Shown here: positions 22,246 through 30,325 of the stretch, piece by piece
Position numbering within the stretch: position 1 is the first letter of the stretch
How the letters are laid out: each line of letters starts with the position of its first letter
Assembly (NCBI RefSeq): GCF_016653315.1
Contig: NZ_NHSH01000072.1
Span: forward strand, 1-64,000
DNA: 64,000 nucleotides
Origin: Halochromatium roseum
Lineage (GTDB): Bacteria > Pseudomonadota > Gammaproteobacteria > Chromatiales > Chromatiaceae
Direction of reading: 5' to 3'
The notes under the pieces: generated by a model
What the model was told of the DNA's origin: nothing
The model's input: the letters and a program-made list of their open reading frames with translations, nothing else
Databases searched by the model: none
Position numbers and translations under genes: made by a program

Positions 22246-23579
22246 GCGGCGACCCTCTGATCCGGATAGCAGCGGGGCGGTAGTTCGCCCGTCAGCAGGG
22301 CGGATAGCGCGGGTCTGGTCAATGCCACATAGGTAAGACGAGCGATGATGTCGGATCGGGTGCATTGACCGATGTCGCCAATGTCGATAAACGCATGTTG
22401 GAAGGTCGATCCTTGGCTCTTGTGAACCGTGCAGGCGTGTGGTGGGCGTAGATCGCTCATCCGCTCCTTAGCGCTGAAAAAATCTTTCCAGGCTTCACGG
22501 CGAGCCTTATCCAGCTCATCAGTTGGGTTGCGGTGGGCCTTGCAGGCTCGCTGCAGCGCGTTCGCCTTGCTGGCATAGTGCGATAACAGCGCCTTTGCGG
22601 CATCTCTGTCGGTTGGGCAAAAAAGGTTGGCAGTCCCTTTTTCGTGCTCCACCTCGACCGAGACCCCACGAACCTCGAAACCTGAGTCGTGGATTGTGCC
22701 CTCGGCGGCATCAAGCACGGTGACGGTCGCCTCGGTCGGCAGGATCACCTTGCCGTACTGCTTGACGGCCTCGTTGACGATGAATTGCTCGCCTTCGGTA
22801 AAAGGGTAGCGGTCAGCGGCAGGACCGACCAAGCGGCGACGGATCACCCGATTGAGTTCAACCACTCTCCGATTGGTCCATGCGATTGCACGGCAGAAAT
22901 CCGAATCGGCGCGGTAGTCGTCGGTGGCAAATGCGTTCAGCATTGCGCTCTCAAACTTGCCGGCTGAGGCGCAGTAGACACCTGGGGCGCGCGGTGTGAT
23001 GACCGGAAATGGGGCGCCGTCGAGCACCTTGCGGAATCCGGTCGCGGTGGCAATCAAGGGATTGTCGAGCGCCTGCCTGTGAATCGTCGTCAGATGCGAC
23101 GTTGGCACCTTGTCGAACGCGGGCGATACAGACTCGAAAATGGGCGGCAATTGATGATTATCGCCGACGTAAAGCACGCGGAAACCGATCTCAGAGGCGT
23201 ACTGGTCAACAACGGCCAGCAGGTCCGAGTCCACCATGCTCGCTTCATCTACGATCACCAGGTCGCCACGCTTGGCCTTTGGGCGGCGCTTGCGCTCGAG
23301 CACCATCCTTCCGCGCTTGTGGTCAGCTTCGGGCTGCAGACCCAGAAGGCTGTGCACGGTCGATGCTTCGCCGTCTGGGCTCATCCTTGCGGCGACCTTG
23401 GCGGCCTTGTGCGTTGTTGCGGAAAGCCGGATCGGCAGCTTGGTCTGGCTGAGGAACTGCCCGACAAGATAGGTTTTGCCGGAACCCGCGGGTCCGCTCA
23501 GGGCGTGCCTGGTGCGATGAGATGCCGTGAAGGCGTGAAGCTCGCGCAGTGCTTGAGCTTGGTCAGGGGATAGAATCAT
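22242..23579 (-). CDS. Dda/RecD-like superfamily 1 helicase
   Basis: 445 residues from ATG at 23579 with GGAGA upstream. Walker A GPAGSGKT (residues 29-36), motif Ia RLSATTHKAAKVA, Walker B VIVDEASMVDSD (108-119), motif III YVGDNHQLPP, and a C-terminal HKSQGSTFQHAFIDIGD...YVALTRP. This is the full motif set of Dda/RecD2 5'-3' helicases, which help start phage replication. First gene of the replication operon. Its ribosome binding site lies inside a perfect palindrome (23587-23605). Confidence 0.85.
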   Translation of the reverse strand: MILSPDQAQALRELHAFTASHRTRHALSGPAGSGKTYLVGQFLSQTKLPIRLSATTHKAAKVAARMSPDGEASTVHSLLGLQPEADHKRGRMVLERKRRPKAKRGDLVIVDEASMVDSDLLAVVDQYASEIGFRVLYVGDNHQLPPIFESVSPAFDKVPTSHLTTIHRQALDNPLIATATGFRKVLDGAPFPVITPRAPGVYCASAGKFESAMLNAFATDDYRADSDFCRAIAWTNRRVVELNRVIRRRLVGPAADRYPFTEGEQFIVNEAVKQYGKVILPTEATVTVLDAAEGTIHDSGFEVRGVSVEVEHEKGTANLFCPTDRDAAKALLSHYASKANALQRACKAHRNPTDELDKARREAWKDFFSAKERMSDLRPPHACTVHKSQGSTFQHAFIDIGDIGQCTRSDIIARLTYVALTRPALSALLTGELPPRCYPDQRVAA

Positions 23580-23586
23580 GTGGTCA

Positions 23587-23605
23587 GTCTCCAAATTTTG
23601 GAGAC
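23587..23605. promoter_or_regulatory. GTCTCCAAA palindrome over the helicase ribosome site
   Basis: GTCTCCAAA-T-TTTGGAGAC, 9+1+9. Read on the minus strand the second arm carries the GGAGA Shine-Dalgarno eight bases before the ATG. It could be an operator or an mRNA hairpin that hides the ribosome site. Confidence 0.55.
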
Positions 23606-23686
23606 CGCCGACGGTTGGCAGAGGCGGACGCAGTTCACCCGCTGATCGGGTAGAATACGAATGCCGGTGCCCAGCCGTTCGTGCGG

Positions 23687-23872
23687 TCAGGGCTTTGCCG
23701 TCGCGGTGTTGCAAGCACTGCGGCGGACGGTTGAAAGCATATCACGTCGCCTAACTGTCAGATCGCAACCCTGACCGGTGTCGCCCGCCGGTCGGGGTTC
23801 ATTTTTCTCGGCGTCAGGCCAGCGGCCGCGCTGCTTCATTTGCCGCAAGGCGCGGCGATCTCGGTTTTTCAT
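23687..23872 (-). CDS. Small basic hypothetical protein (61 aa)
   Basis: MKNRDRRALRQMKQRGRWPD, then DAEKNEPRPAGDTGQGCDLT. Very basic N-terminus. The stop of the upstream gene is followed at once by GGGAG, eight bases before this ATG, which supports translation. No family recognised. Confidence 0.4.
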   Translation of the reverse strand: MKNRDRRALRQMKQRGRWPDAEKNEPRPAGDTGQGCDLTVRRRDMLSTVRRSACNTATAKP

Positions 23873-23884
23873 CTCGCACACTCC

Positions 23885-24112
23885 CTACGCCGCGCTGCGC
23901 TGCTCGACACCGTTGATGCGATCAAGCCACGCGAACCATCGATCCTCATCGATAAAGACGTTGCGTCCTTGACGCAGAATGGCGCCGGAGTCGGCGAGAC
24001 CGTTGGTTTTCTCGTTGAAGATGGCCCAACGAATCGCTGACTCAGTGGGGTACATGCCCGCGTTGCGTTGTTGAAAGTCGCGGACGCGGTAGAGGTTTCG
24101 CTTGGTGCTCAT
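23885..24112 (-). CDS. AlpA-like / excisionase-type protein of element 2
   Basis: 75 residues from ATG at 24112 (GGAGGG four bases upstream). RNLYRVRDFQQRNAGMYPTE, SAIRWAIFNEKTNGLADSGA and ILRQGRNVFIDEDRWFAWLD match small phage DNA-binding proteins that recognise att or promoter DNA with one winged HTH. It lies about 0.7 kb from the integrase gene and probably controls excision or the replication operon. Confidence 0.7.
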   Translation of the reverse strand: MSTKRNLYRVRDFQQRNAGMYPTESAIRWAIFNEKTNGLADSGAILRQGRNVFIDEDRWFAWLDRINGVEQRSAA

Positions 24113-24216
24113 CATGCCCTCCAGTTGTGTGAGCGAGATAGACAGTGGTTAGCCGTCTGTTGCGGGGCATTGTCGGCGCGAGCGATGGGCGTGTAGTGGG
24201 TCGCTGTAACCAGCGA

Positions 24217-24813
24217 TTAGCGGGAACCTTCGCGTTTGGCGATCACCTCTAGTGTGGCGACGATCGCTTCTTGGTCGGGCGGGCTTAACGCCTTGACGGC
24301 GAGGGCGAGGGCGTCCACTTCAGGCTGGGTAAGCGGTTTCGGATGGTGTTTGTGCTCCTGGTGCTCGAAGAGCGCAGGCGGAACCTCAAACACGATCTCA
24401 TCAACAACCTCCCAGTCGTAATACCGTTTGCGAACGATGTCCTCCGACAGTCCGAGCGATTCAGCGGCGACATGAAAGCAGCTCGGACTGTTGCGGTTCT
24501 CCTTGGTGGGGTAGCCTTCGGCACGCGCCGCGTTCACGCGGTCAAGGATCGAGATGGCGTCTTGTTCGCCCGACCTGATCGGCTTCGACCCCTTTCGCCG
24601 CTTCGTGCCAAAGGCTACGTCGGCCGATTCGTCATTGCCGATGCGCTCGATCGCTTCAGTGAACCACTGCGCCAGTGCTGGCGATAGCGGCAACTCACCA
24701 CGCAATATGCCAGAGGCATAGCGCAGCAGCGCGGCCGAACTGTTCCGACCGCCGTTTGCGATCGCGTCCTCGATCGATTGCTCGAACAGTTCCTCGGTGG
24801 TTGGTCGATCCAT
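24217..24813 (-). CDS. Hypothetical protein next to integrase (198 aa)
   Basis: MDRPTTEELFEQSIEDAIAN; middle SGEQDAISILDRVNAARAEG; then SCFHVAAESLGLSEDIVRKRYYDWE, which looks like a helix-turn-helix. AAGGAGGG lies seven bases before the start and overlaps the integrase 3' end, so it is co-transcribed with int. Possibly a regulator of integration; family not recognised. Confidence 0.6.
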   Translation of the reverse strand: MDRPTTEELFEQSIEDAIANGGRNSSAALLRYASGILRGELPLSPALAQWFTEAIERIGNDESADVAFGTKRRKGSKPIRSGEQDAISILDRVNAARAEGYPTKENRNSPSCFHVAAESLGLSEDIVRKRYYDWEVVDEIVFEVPPALFEHQEHKHHPKPLTQPEVDALALAVKALSPPDQEAIVATLEVIAKREGSR

Positions 24814-24816
24814 CGC

Positions 24817-25962
24817 TCAACCCTCCTTGAAGATGCGTGCGTTCATGCGCTCGACCACGCCGGCGGTATGCGCTTCAGAAAGATGGCTGTAGCGCTTCAC
24901 CATTGCCAAGGTCTTGTGACCCAACACCTCGGCGATCTCGGCGAGGCTTGCGCCGTTCATCGCCAGGTAGGACGCTGCCGAGTGCCTGAGATCATGCCAA
25001 TGGAAATCGGTGATCGCGGCTCGCTTCAGCGCGGTCTCGAACGGAGTGCGTAGATCAACCGGCTTGATGCTGCCGTCGTCTTGCTTCTTGCGAGCAGGGA
25101 ATAGGAGGTCGGTATCCAGGCGGCGGACCTTGGCGCGCTCGCGCACCAGCTCCAGGGCGTGACCGGCCAGCGGGAGAACGCGAACCTCGCCGTTCTTGGT
25201 GTCGCTCAAGGTCGCCACGCGCCGGTTGAGGTCGATCTGCGGCCAGCGTAGCGACATGATTTCATCGAGTCTTGCGCCTGTACTGAGCGCCAACACGACA
25301 CAGGTGTAGAGGTCCGGGCTGGTGCTGGCGCGGCAGGCGTTGAGGAATCGGGTCCGCTCGCCGGGTATGACGGTCCCGTTCGGTAGGGTCTCGTCGTCGC
25401 TGAGGAAGCGCACCCGCCCGCGCGGCTCCTTGAGCTTCGTCACCTTCCTTAGCGGGTTGTCCTCGCACCAGCCGTATTCTTTCACGGCAGCCGTGAACAC
25501 ATGGCTTAGAACGGCCAGGTAGCGATTCACGCTCGCCGGACTCCGCGCCTTACCCTCGCCGCGCTTCTTCGGGTCTGTTGCCGCGCTCGGGATCGGCTCA
25601 TCACGCAGCTTGTCGCGGTACTCGCCGATCAGCGCTGGTGTTACGTCCGCAAGCAAGGTGTTGCCGATCTGTTTTTTCCACCACGCGAGCTGTCCCGCTT
25701 GAGTGGCTTGCGTCTTGCCTTTCTTGCTTGGCAGCACATCACGGCTGTAGCGGTCGATCAGGTCGGCGAGGCTATGCCGCTTGGCCTCGGCGGTCTTGAA
25801 GTGCCGTCCTTCACGAATCGCGGCCTCGGTCTGCGCGGCCCATGCCTTTGCGTCTGTCTTGCGCTCAAAGGTGGCGGTCTGCGCCGGGTAGCCTTTGAGG
25901 CGAATCATCACGCGATAGGTGGTCTTGCCGTCGGCGCTCTTGCGGTCTTGGATGGTTGCCAT
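24817..25962 (-). CDS. Tyrosine-recombinase integrase (phage/island type)
   Basis: 381 residues. N-terminal arm-binding region (residues ~1-55; YRVMIRLKGYPAQTATFERK), core-binding SAM-like domain (~65-165) and catalytic domain. Catalytic set: Arg231 (LSTGARLDEI), His323-x-x-Arg326 (HWHDLRHSAASYLAMNG), His349 (VLGHK) and Tyr358 (KRYSHL). It should recombine the tRNA-Lys core at 26719-26736 with its partner. It is 0.73 kb from the tRNA, pointing away from it. The gap in between holds repeat clusters suited to arm binding. Confidence 0.9.
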   Translation of the reverse strand: MATIQDRKSADGKTTYRVMIRLKGYPAQTATFERKTDAKAWAAQTEAAIREGRHFKTAEAKRHSLADLIDRYSRDVLPSKKGKTQATQAGQLAWWKKQIGNTLLADVTPALIGEYRDKLRDEPIPSAATDPKKRGEGKARSPASVNRYLAVLSHVFTAAVKEYGWCEDNPLRKVTKLKEPRGRVRFLSDDETLPNGTVIPGERTRFLNACRASTSPDLYTCVVLALSTGARLDEIMSLRWPQIDLNRRVATLSDTKNGEVRVLPLAGHALELVRERAKVRRLDTDLLFPARKKQDDGSIKPVDLRTPFETALKRAAITDFHWHDLRHSAASYLAMNGASLAEIAEVLGHKTLAMVKRYSHLSEAHTAGVVERMNARIFKEG

Positions 25963-26455
25963 GGACGTTGAATCAGTCGGTTGCGCGGGTTGAAGCCATG
26001 GCTAAAGCCTACAACAAACGACGAAAAAGGCCAACGTCTGATATACAATCCGATGCACCCACAACACAAAAGTCTGTAATTGTTGTGTTTTTCTTCTGAA
26101 TACCGCGCTCGCGGCACACTGACGGCACAGTTGCTCAGCGAAACGGCGTTTTTTGAGAACCCTTGACATCCGTGCTGAGCGACGAAGGAGCGCGGCACAC
26201 GCCCAGAACGGCAAAAAATGGTGGGTTAGTGGTGGGTTTGGCGATCGAAACCCACAACGCTATAACCCATTGTTTTATATAGCAAAAAAGACCCAAAATG
26301 GCCCAAGTGGTGGGTTATGGTGGGTTTTCACCTGGTCGCTGGAGATTTCGTAGCGACGGGAGCGCTCGCGGTGTGTCGCGTGGCACAGTTCGCGCAGGAT
26401 CAGGCGCGCGAGGATGCGCGGGACATGGCGCCGAGTGCGAGGGTGCGCGGAGGGT

Positions 26456-26511
26456 GCGCGGACGAAGAATCAAGGGGTTAGCGGCGCGGACGAAGAATCA
26501 AGGGGTTAGCG
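26456..26511. repeat. 28-bp perfect tandem repeat, two units
   Basis: GCGCGGACGAAGAATCAAGG plus 8 bases, at 26456-26483 and 26484-26511 with no spacer. Immediately to the left is a second short tandem of GAGGGTGCGCG. Function unknown. Confidence 0.8.
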
Positions 26512-26652
26512 CGGCCCAACAACTGTTTGAATTTTTCAGTGGTGGGAGATGGTGGGTTTTACGCTGACATACTGAGAATTTTTTTTGGTTTTTTATTGTG
26601 TATTGTTGTTCTGAGTGTGCCGTGAGTGTGCCAAGCGCTCCCTCCAGGCATC

Positions 26653-26683
26653 AAAAAAGCGCTCCGGTTTACCGTAAGCGCTT
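26653..26683 (-). terminator. Terminator of tRNA-Lys
   Basis: On the minus strand AAGCGCTTACGGT and ACCGGAGCGCTT pair (with a small internal bulge), followed by six T. It is 9 bp past the tRNA 3' end and is supplied by the element. Confidence 0.7.
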
Positions 26684-26691
26684 GATTTGCT

Positions 26692-26767
26692 TGGTGCGCC
26701 CTGTGCGACTCGAACGCACGACCACCTGATTAAAAGTCAGATGCTCTACCAACTGAGCTAAGGGCGC
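26692..26767 (-). tRNA. tRNA-Lys (anticodon UUU)
   Basis: 76 nt, CCA encoded. Acceptor stem GCGCCCT pairs with AGGGCGC. D-loop AGCTCAGTTGGTAGAGC; anticodon loop CTTTTAA gives UUU; T-loop region GTTCGAGTC. Integration site of element 2: the 3' half is element-derived, so the T-arm (TGCG) differs from the displaced original at 5505-5531 (GCAGG), while the acceptor end is identical. Confidence 0.97.
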
Positions 26768-26789
26768 TTTGGAGTAACTCTATCCCGGT

Positions 26790-26837
26790 ATCATACCTCA
26801 TGAAGCGTCCGACTGAAAGTTGCTAGACTTCAGTCGG
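26790..26837. promoter_or_regulatory. tRNA-Lys promoter and adjacent hairpin
   Basis: On the minus strand TATGAT (26795-26790) is a good -10, about 23 bp before the tRNA. Upstream, CCGACTGAA (26809-26817) and TTCAGTCGG (26829-26837) form a perfect 9-bp stem with an 11-base loop between tRNA-Lys and the kinase gene. Confidence 0.5.
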
Positions 26838-26938
26838 TAAGCGGGTGGTCGGTTCAAGCAGTTAGCCGAGCGGACTCGCCTTCTGGTCCCGGGCTCTTGC
26901 CGCCACGGGAGAGGCGGCTTGGGGAGGTCGGGGACAAC

Positions 26939-28309
26939 ATGATGGACGATCGGTCGGGCAATTACCGTCGAGGCGAAGATGCGGTTGCGGAGGATATGGC
27001 GCGGCGGTTTCTGGTCGGCGAGTCGCGTTTGCGGTTGAGCCCCCTTGGCGCGGGGCTCATCAACGAGACGCGTTTGGTGGAGACTGCTGCTCAGCGCTTT
27101 GTTCTGCAGCGTATCAATGGCGCCATCTTCGCAAATGCCAATGCCATTGCGGACAATATCCTGCGGGTGCAGGACTGGCTTTGCACCCATGAGCATATCG
27201 ATGTGCGCTTGCCGCGGCTGATTCCTGCGACCAGTGGTGAGGCGACGCTGCGAGACGCCGATGGTCAGGCCTGGCGGCTGCTGGAGTATGTGGACAACAG
27301 TCGCGTCATCAAGCCCTTGGAGAATCTTGAGCAGGCCGCCGAGGTTGGCCGCGCCCTCGGGCGCTTTCATGCCGCACTGGCCAAGCTCGACCCAAGTCAT
27401 TTGGCGCTCACGCTGCCTGAACTACATGATACCCCCCGCTACAAGGCGAGTCTTGACGCAGTGGTCAGTTCGACCAAGGTGGCCAATCTCACCGAATCTA
27501 CCGAAACCGAAAGGACCGCCGGAATCGGTAGCCAGGCCAATGCTGGCGCGCGAGTGCGTCATCCGACGCGGGATGGCGACGCTGGGCAACAGGCTCATCA
27601 CCAGACGCGACTTGGCGACTGCATTTTACGCCAGGTAGACGCTGAGGTGACGGCGGCACTGCGGCAGATTGAGGCTCGAGCGGCTTCGATCCCGCTACTA
27701 CAACAGGCGCAGGCAGATGGCGTGCTCGCGTCCTACGTGACACATGGCGACCCAAAGCTCGACAACGTCTTATTTGCGCGGAACGAGGATCGTGCCCTGT
27801 GCCTGATTGATCTGGATACCGTACAACCTGGGCTGTTGCACCAGGACATCGCCGATTGTCTGCGCTCCTGTTGCAACCGCAGCGTCGCTGCTCGCCCAAA
27901 CGGCAGCGGCATTCCAAGCCTGAGCGTTGATGCTCCTGGCCATAGCTCTAGCTCTAGCATTGGCCCTAGCCCGCGCGGCACGACGCAACGGGTGAGCCAT
28001 GGCGCACAAGGCGAGGCGAGCGTGCTCTTCGACCTCAGCATCTGCCGGGCGCTGCTGAGCGGCTATGCAGAGTTTGCCGCGCCGCTGTTCGACCGCGCTG
28101 CCGTCGCCCTCCTCTATCCTGCGATCCGGCTGATCCCGCTCGAGCTGGCCATCCGCTTCTTGACCGACTATCTCGAGGGTGATCGCTACTTCCGCGTCAC
28201 CAGCCCGCGGCAGAACCTGGACAAGACCCTGATTCAGCTAGCACTGGTTGAGGACATCGAGACCAAGCACGAGGCCATCGAGAAGATCATCCACGACTGC
28301 TTCGCTTGA
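26939..28309 (+). CDS. Aminoglycoside-phosphotransferase-fold kinase
   Basis: About 456 residues from ATG at 26939. FVLQRINGAIFANANAIADN is the N-lobe; the catalytic loop is VTHGDPKLDNVLF and the metal-binding segment CLIDLDTVQPG. These define the APH/choline-kinase fold; the substrate is unknown and resistance is not implied. Compared with relatives it carries two low-complexity insertions: about residues 180-230 (SSTKVANLTESTETERTAGI...) and about 325-360 (DAPGHSSSSSIGPSPRG). Chromosomal, next to tRNA-Lys, transcribed rightward. Confidence 0.75.
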   Translation: MMDDRSGNYRRGEDAVAEDMARRFLVGESRLRLSPLGAGLINETRLVETAAQRFVLQRINGAIFANANAIADNILRVQDWLCTHEHIDVRLPRLIPATSGEATLRDADGQAWRLLEYVDNSRVIKPLENLEQAAEVGRALGRFHAALAKLDPSHLALTLPELHDTPRYKASLDAVVSSTKVANLTESTETERTAGIGSQANAGARVRHPTRDGDAGQQAHHQTRLGDCILRQVDAEVTAALRQIEARAASIPLLQQAQADGVLASYVTHGDPKLDNVLFARNEDRALCLIDLDTVQPGLLHQDIADCLRSCCNRSVAARPNGSGIPSLSVDAPGHSSSSSIGPSPRGTTQRVSHGAQGEASVLFDLSICRALLSGYAEFAAPLFDRAAVALLYPAIRLIPLELAIRFLTDYLEGDRYFRVTSPRQNLDKTLIQLALVEDIETKHEAIEKIIHDCFA

Positions 28310-28489
28310 GCCTAGCCTTGCACCTAACCTTGAACCTAACCTTGTGGCTAGCCGAGCATGCCACCGCGATGACCATTCAATGTTTCAATCAACGCCCGGT
28401 CAAGCCGGGTGAACGCTGCCTGGACGAGGTGACGGCTCTTCCCTGCGGCATGATCCCCTGACCGGGGCGGTTTCAACCGGGAGATTTCG

Positions 28490-30325
28490 ATGACGCATCA
28501 TCTGACCGAGATCCTGGCGCTGCTGATGGTCATCGGTATCGCCGCGCAATGGATCGGCTGGCGACTGCAGATCCCAGCGATCATCTTACTCAGCCTCAGC
28601 GGGCTGCTGATCGGCCCGGTGTTGGGGATCTTCCGGCCAAGCGAGGCGCTCGGTGACGCCTATCAGCCACTGATCAATCTCGCCGTGGCAGCGATCCTGT
28701 TCGAGGGCGGCTTGTCGTTGCAGTTTGGTGAGCTGAAGCAGGCGGCTTCGGGCGTCAATCGCTTGGTGACCATTGCCGTCGCCTTGAGCCTTGGGCTCAC
28801 GGCCGCCGCCGCACATTGGATCGGCGGCCTATCCTGGGCGGTCGCGCTGATCTTCGCTGTGATCATGGTCGTGACTGGCCCCACGGTGATCTTGCCGCTA
28901 CTGCGCCAGGCGCGGCTGAAGCGACGCCCTGCCTCTTATCTCAAGTGGGAGGGCATCGTCAACGACCCGATCGGCGCCCTGCTCGTGGTGGTGTTGTTCG
29001 ACTATGTGGCCGGCTCTGGCAGCACTCCGCCCCCATTGGACGAGGCCCTCTTGCAGATGGCGATCGGTGTCGCTTCGGCGCTGTTGCTTGGTGGCTTGAG
29101 TGGTTGGCTGTTGGGACGCGCCTTCTTGGCCGGCAAGGTGCCAGAATACCTCAAGGGTGCGATCGCGCTGGTGACCGCAATCGGCGTCTATACGCTGGCC
29201 AACCTGGTGCTCGAGGAGGCTGGCCTGATTGCGGCGACGGTGCTCGGGATCGTGCTCGGTAATATGAACCTGCCAAGCATGGGCGAGATCCGGCGCTTCA
29301 AGGAATACATCAGCATCCTGCTGGTTTCTGGGGTCTTCCTGCTGCTCACGGCAGATCTGGACCCACAGATCATGGCGGCCATGGATTGGCGCAGCGGTGC
29401 ACTGGTGGTCACGGTGATCTTTCTGGTCCGCCCGGCCGCGGTCTGGATCAGCACCATCGGCGCGGGCATGCCTTGGCAGGAACGTGCGCTGGTGGGCTGG
29501 ATCGCGCCGCGTGGCGTGGTGGCCGCAGCCGTTGCTGGTGTCTTTGGGCCGGCGTTGGCCGAGCGCGGCTTCCCAGGCGCGGAGCAGTTGCTGCCGTTGG
29601 TGTTCACGATGATCCTGCTGACGGTGGTCCTGCACGGCTTCAGTCTGGGCTGGATGGCGCGGCGGCTGGACCTGAGTGCTCAGCGTCGCGGCGGCCTGAT
29701 CATTGCCGGCGCCACCGCCTGGAGCAATGGCTTGGCCAAGGCCCTGCATGAGCGTGAAGTGCCCGTGATCGTGGTCGACAATGCTTGGCATCGACTGCGT
29801 GGCGCGCGGCTTGCCGGCGTCACCGTCTATTTTGGGGAAGTGCTCTCGGAGCACGCTGAGTACGCGCTCGAGCTCGGCGCCTATGCGAACCTACTCGCCG
29901 CCAGCAATAACGATGCCTACAACGCCTTGGTCTGCGCCCACTTTGCACCTGAACTGGGCACCCAAAAGGTGTTCCAACTGGCAGCGAGCGAGGCTGCAGA
30001 AACGCGGCGGCCAGCGCCGGCGGCGCGCGGGCGCGTCGCCTTCTCAAGCGAGGTGCACTATGAGGATCTGCAGCGCCACTGGTACCAAGGCTGGGGCTTC
30101 CACGGCACCCGTATCACCGAAAGCTTTGATCTTGAGGCGATGAAGGCCTCGCTGCCGAAGGATGCGATCCCACTGCTGGTGATCGATACTGACAACGAGG
30201 TCAGCCTGATCGAGGCCGATAAACCCTTAAAGGCGGGCCCGGGGCAACGCGTACTCTGGTACGGCTGCAAGCAGCGTTGTGAGCGGGATGCCCCCGAGGC
30301 TCAAGCACCGCAATCGCAACCCTAA
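28490..30325 (+). CDS. Na+/H+ antiporter, CPA family with RCK-type C-terminal domain
   Basis: 611 residues, GGGAG ribosome site. Roughly 12 membrane segments over residues 1-400; WEGIVNDPIGALLVVVLFDY and APRGVVAAAVAGVFGPALAE are signatures of NhaP-type cation:proton antiporters. After residue ~402 a Rossmann-like RCK/TrkA-N domain begins (GGLIIAGATAWSNGLAKALH, VPVIVVDNAWHRL), which would bind a nucleotide and gate transport. Inner membrane; pH or sodium homeostasis. Ends four bases into the convergent CPBP gene. Confidence 0.85.
   Translation: MTHHLTEILALLMVIGIAAQWIGWRLQIPAIILLSLSGLLIGPVLGIFRPSEALGDAYQPLINLAVAAILFEGGLSLQFGELKQAASGVNRLVTIAVALSLGLTAAAAHWIGGLSWAVALIFAVIMVVTGPTVILPLLRQARLKRRPASYLKWEGIVNDPIGALLVVVLFDYVAGSGSTPPPLDEALLQMAIGVASALLLGGLSGWLLGRAFLAGKVPEYLKGAIALVTAIGVYTLANLVLEEAGLIAATVLGIVLGNMNLPSMGEIRRFKEYISILLVSGVFLLLTADLDPQIMAAMDWRSGALVVTVIFLVRPAAVWISTIGAGMPWQERALVGWIAPRGVVAAAVAGVFGPALAERGFPGAEQLLPLVFTMILLTVVLHGFSLGWMARRLDLSAQRRGGLIIAGATAWSNGLAKALHEREVPVIVVDNAWHRLRGARLAGVTVYFGEVLSEHAEYALELGAYANLLAASNNDAYNALVCAHFAPELGTQKVFQLAASEAAETRRPAPAARGRVAFSSEVHYEDLQRHWYQGWGFHGTRITESFDLEAMKASLPKDAIPLLVIDTDNEVSLIEADKPLKAGPGQRVLWYGCKQRCERDAPEAQAPQSQP

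Larger units (their letters stand above)
25963..26691. repeat. Right-end arm repeats of element 2
   Basis: No gene. TGGTGGGTT motifs at 26219-26227, 26230-26238, 26308-26316, 26318-26326 and 26550-26558, a near copy at 26540, and reverse AACCCACAA at 26249-26257. TGTGCCGTGAGTGTGCCA at 26616-26633 equals 5671-5688; an inverted near copy lies near 26113-26128. TAACCCATTGTTTTATAT (26263-26280) equals 5488-5505. These suit integrase/excisionase binding around the attachment site. Confidence 0.6.
5532..26736. mobile_element. Element 2: 21-kb integrative element in tRNA-Lys
   Basis: Bounded by the 18-bp core CGACCACCTGATTAAAAG at 5532-5549 and 26719-26736. A tyrosine integrase (24817-25962) lies next to the intact tRNA. 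Nearly all genes point left, away from the tRNA. Modules from right to left: integrase, AlpA-like, helicase, primase-helicase, HD hydrolase, small genes, tape measure, tail hub, DUF3102-like, Rha remnant, decayed ParB/methyltransferase. No capsid, portal, large terminase, lysis or relaxase gene is recognisable. It could be a decayed prophage or a satellite-like element. Confidence 0.8.

Noticed and set aside
26219-26558. Possible CRISPR array from repeated TGGTGGGTT motifs
   Set aside because: Repeats are only 9 bp, irregularly spaced, in both orientations, with no cas genes; they fit integrase arm sites.
26939-28309. Antibiotic resistance gene (aminoglycoside kinase)
   Set aside because: Only the fold is shared; the sequence is chromosomal, unusual in its insertions, and nothing indicates an aminoglycoside substrate.
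28898-29854. 318-codon minus-strand frame opposite the antiporter
   Set aside because: His/Gln/Arg-rich antisense translation; the plus strand encodes a clear membrane transporter.
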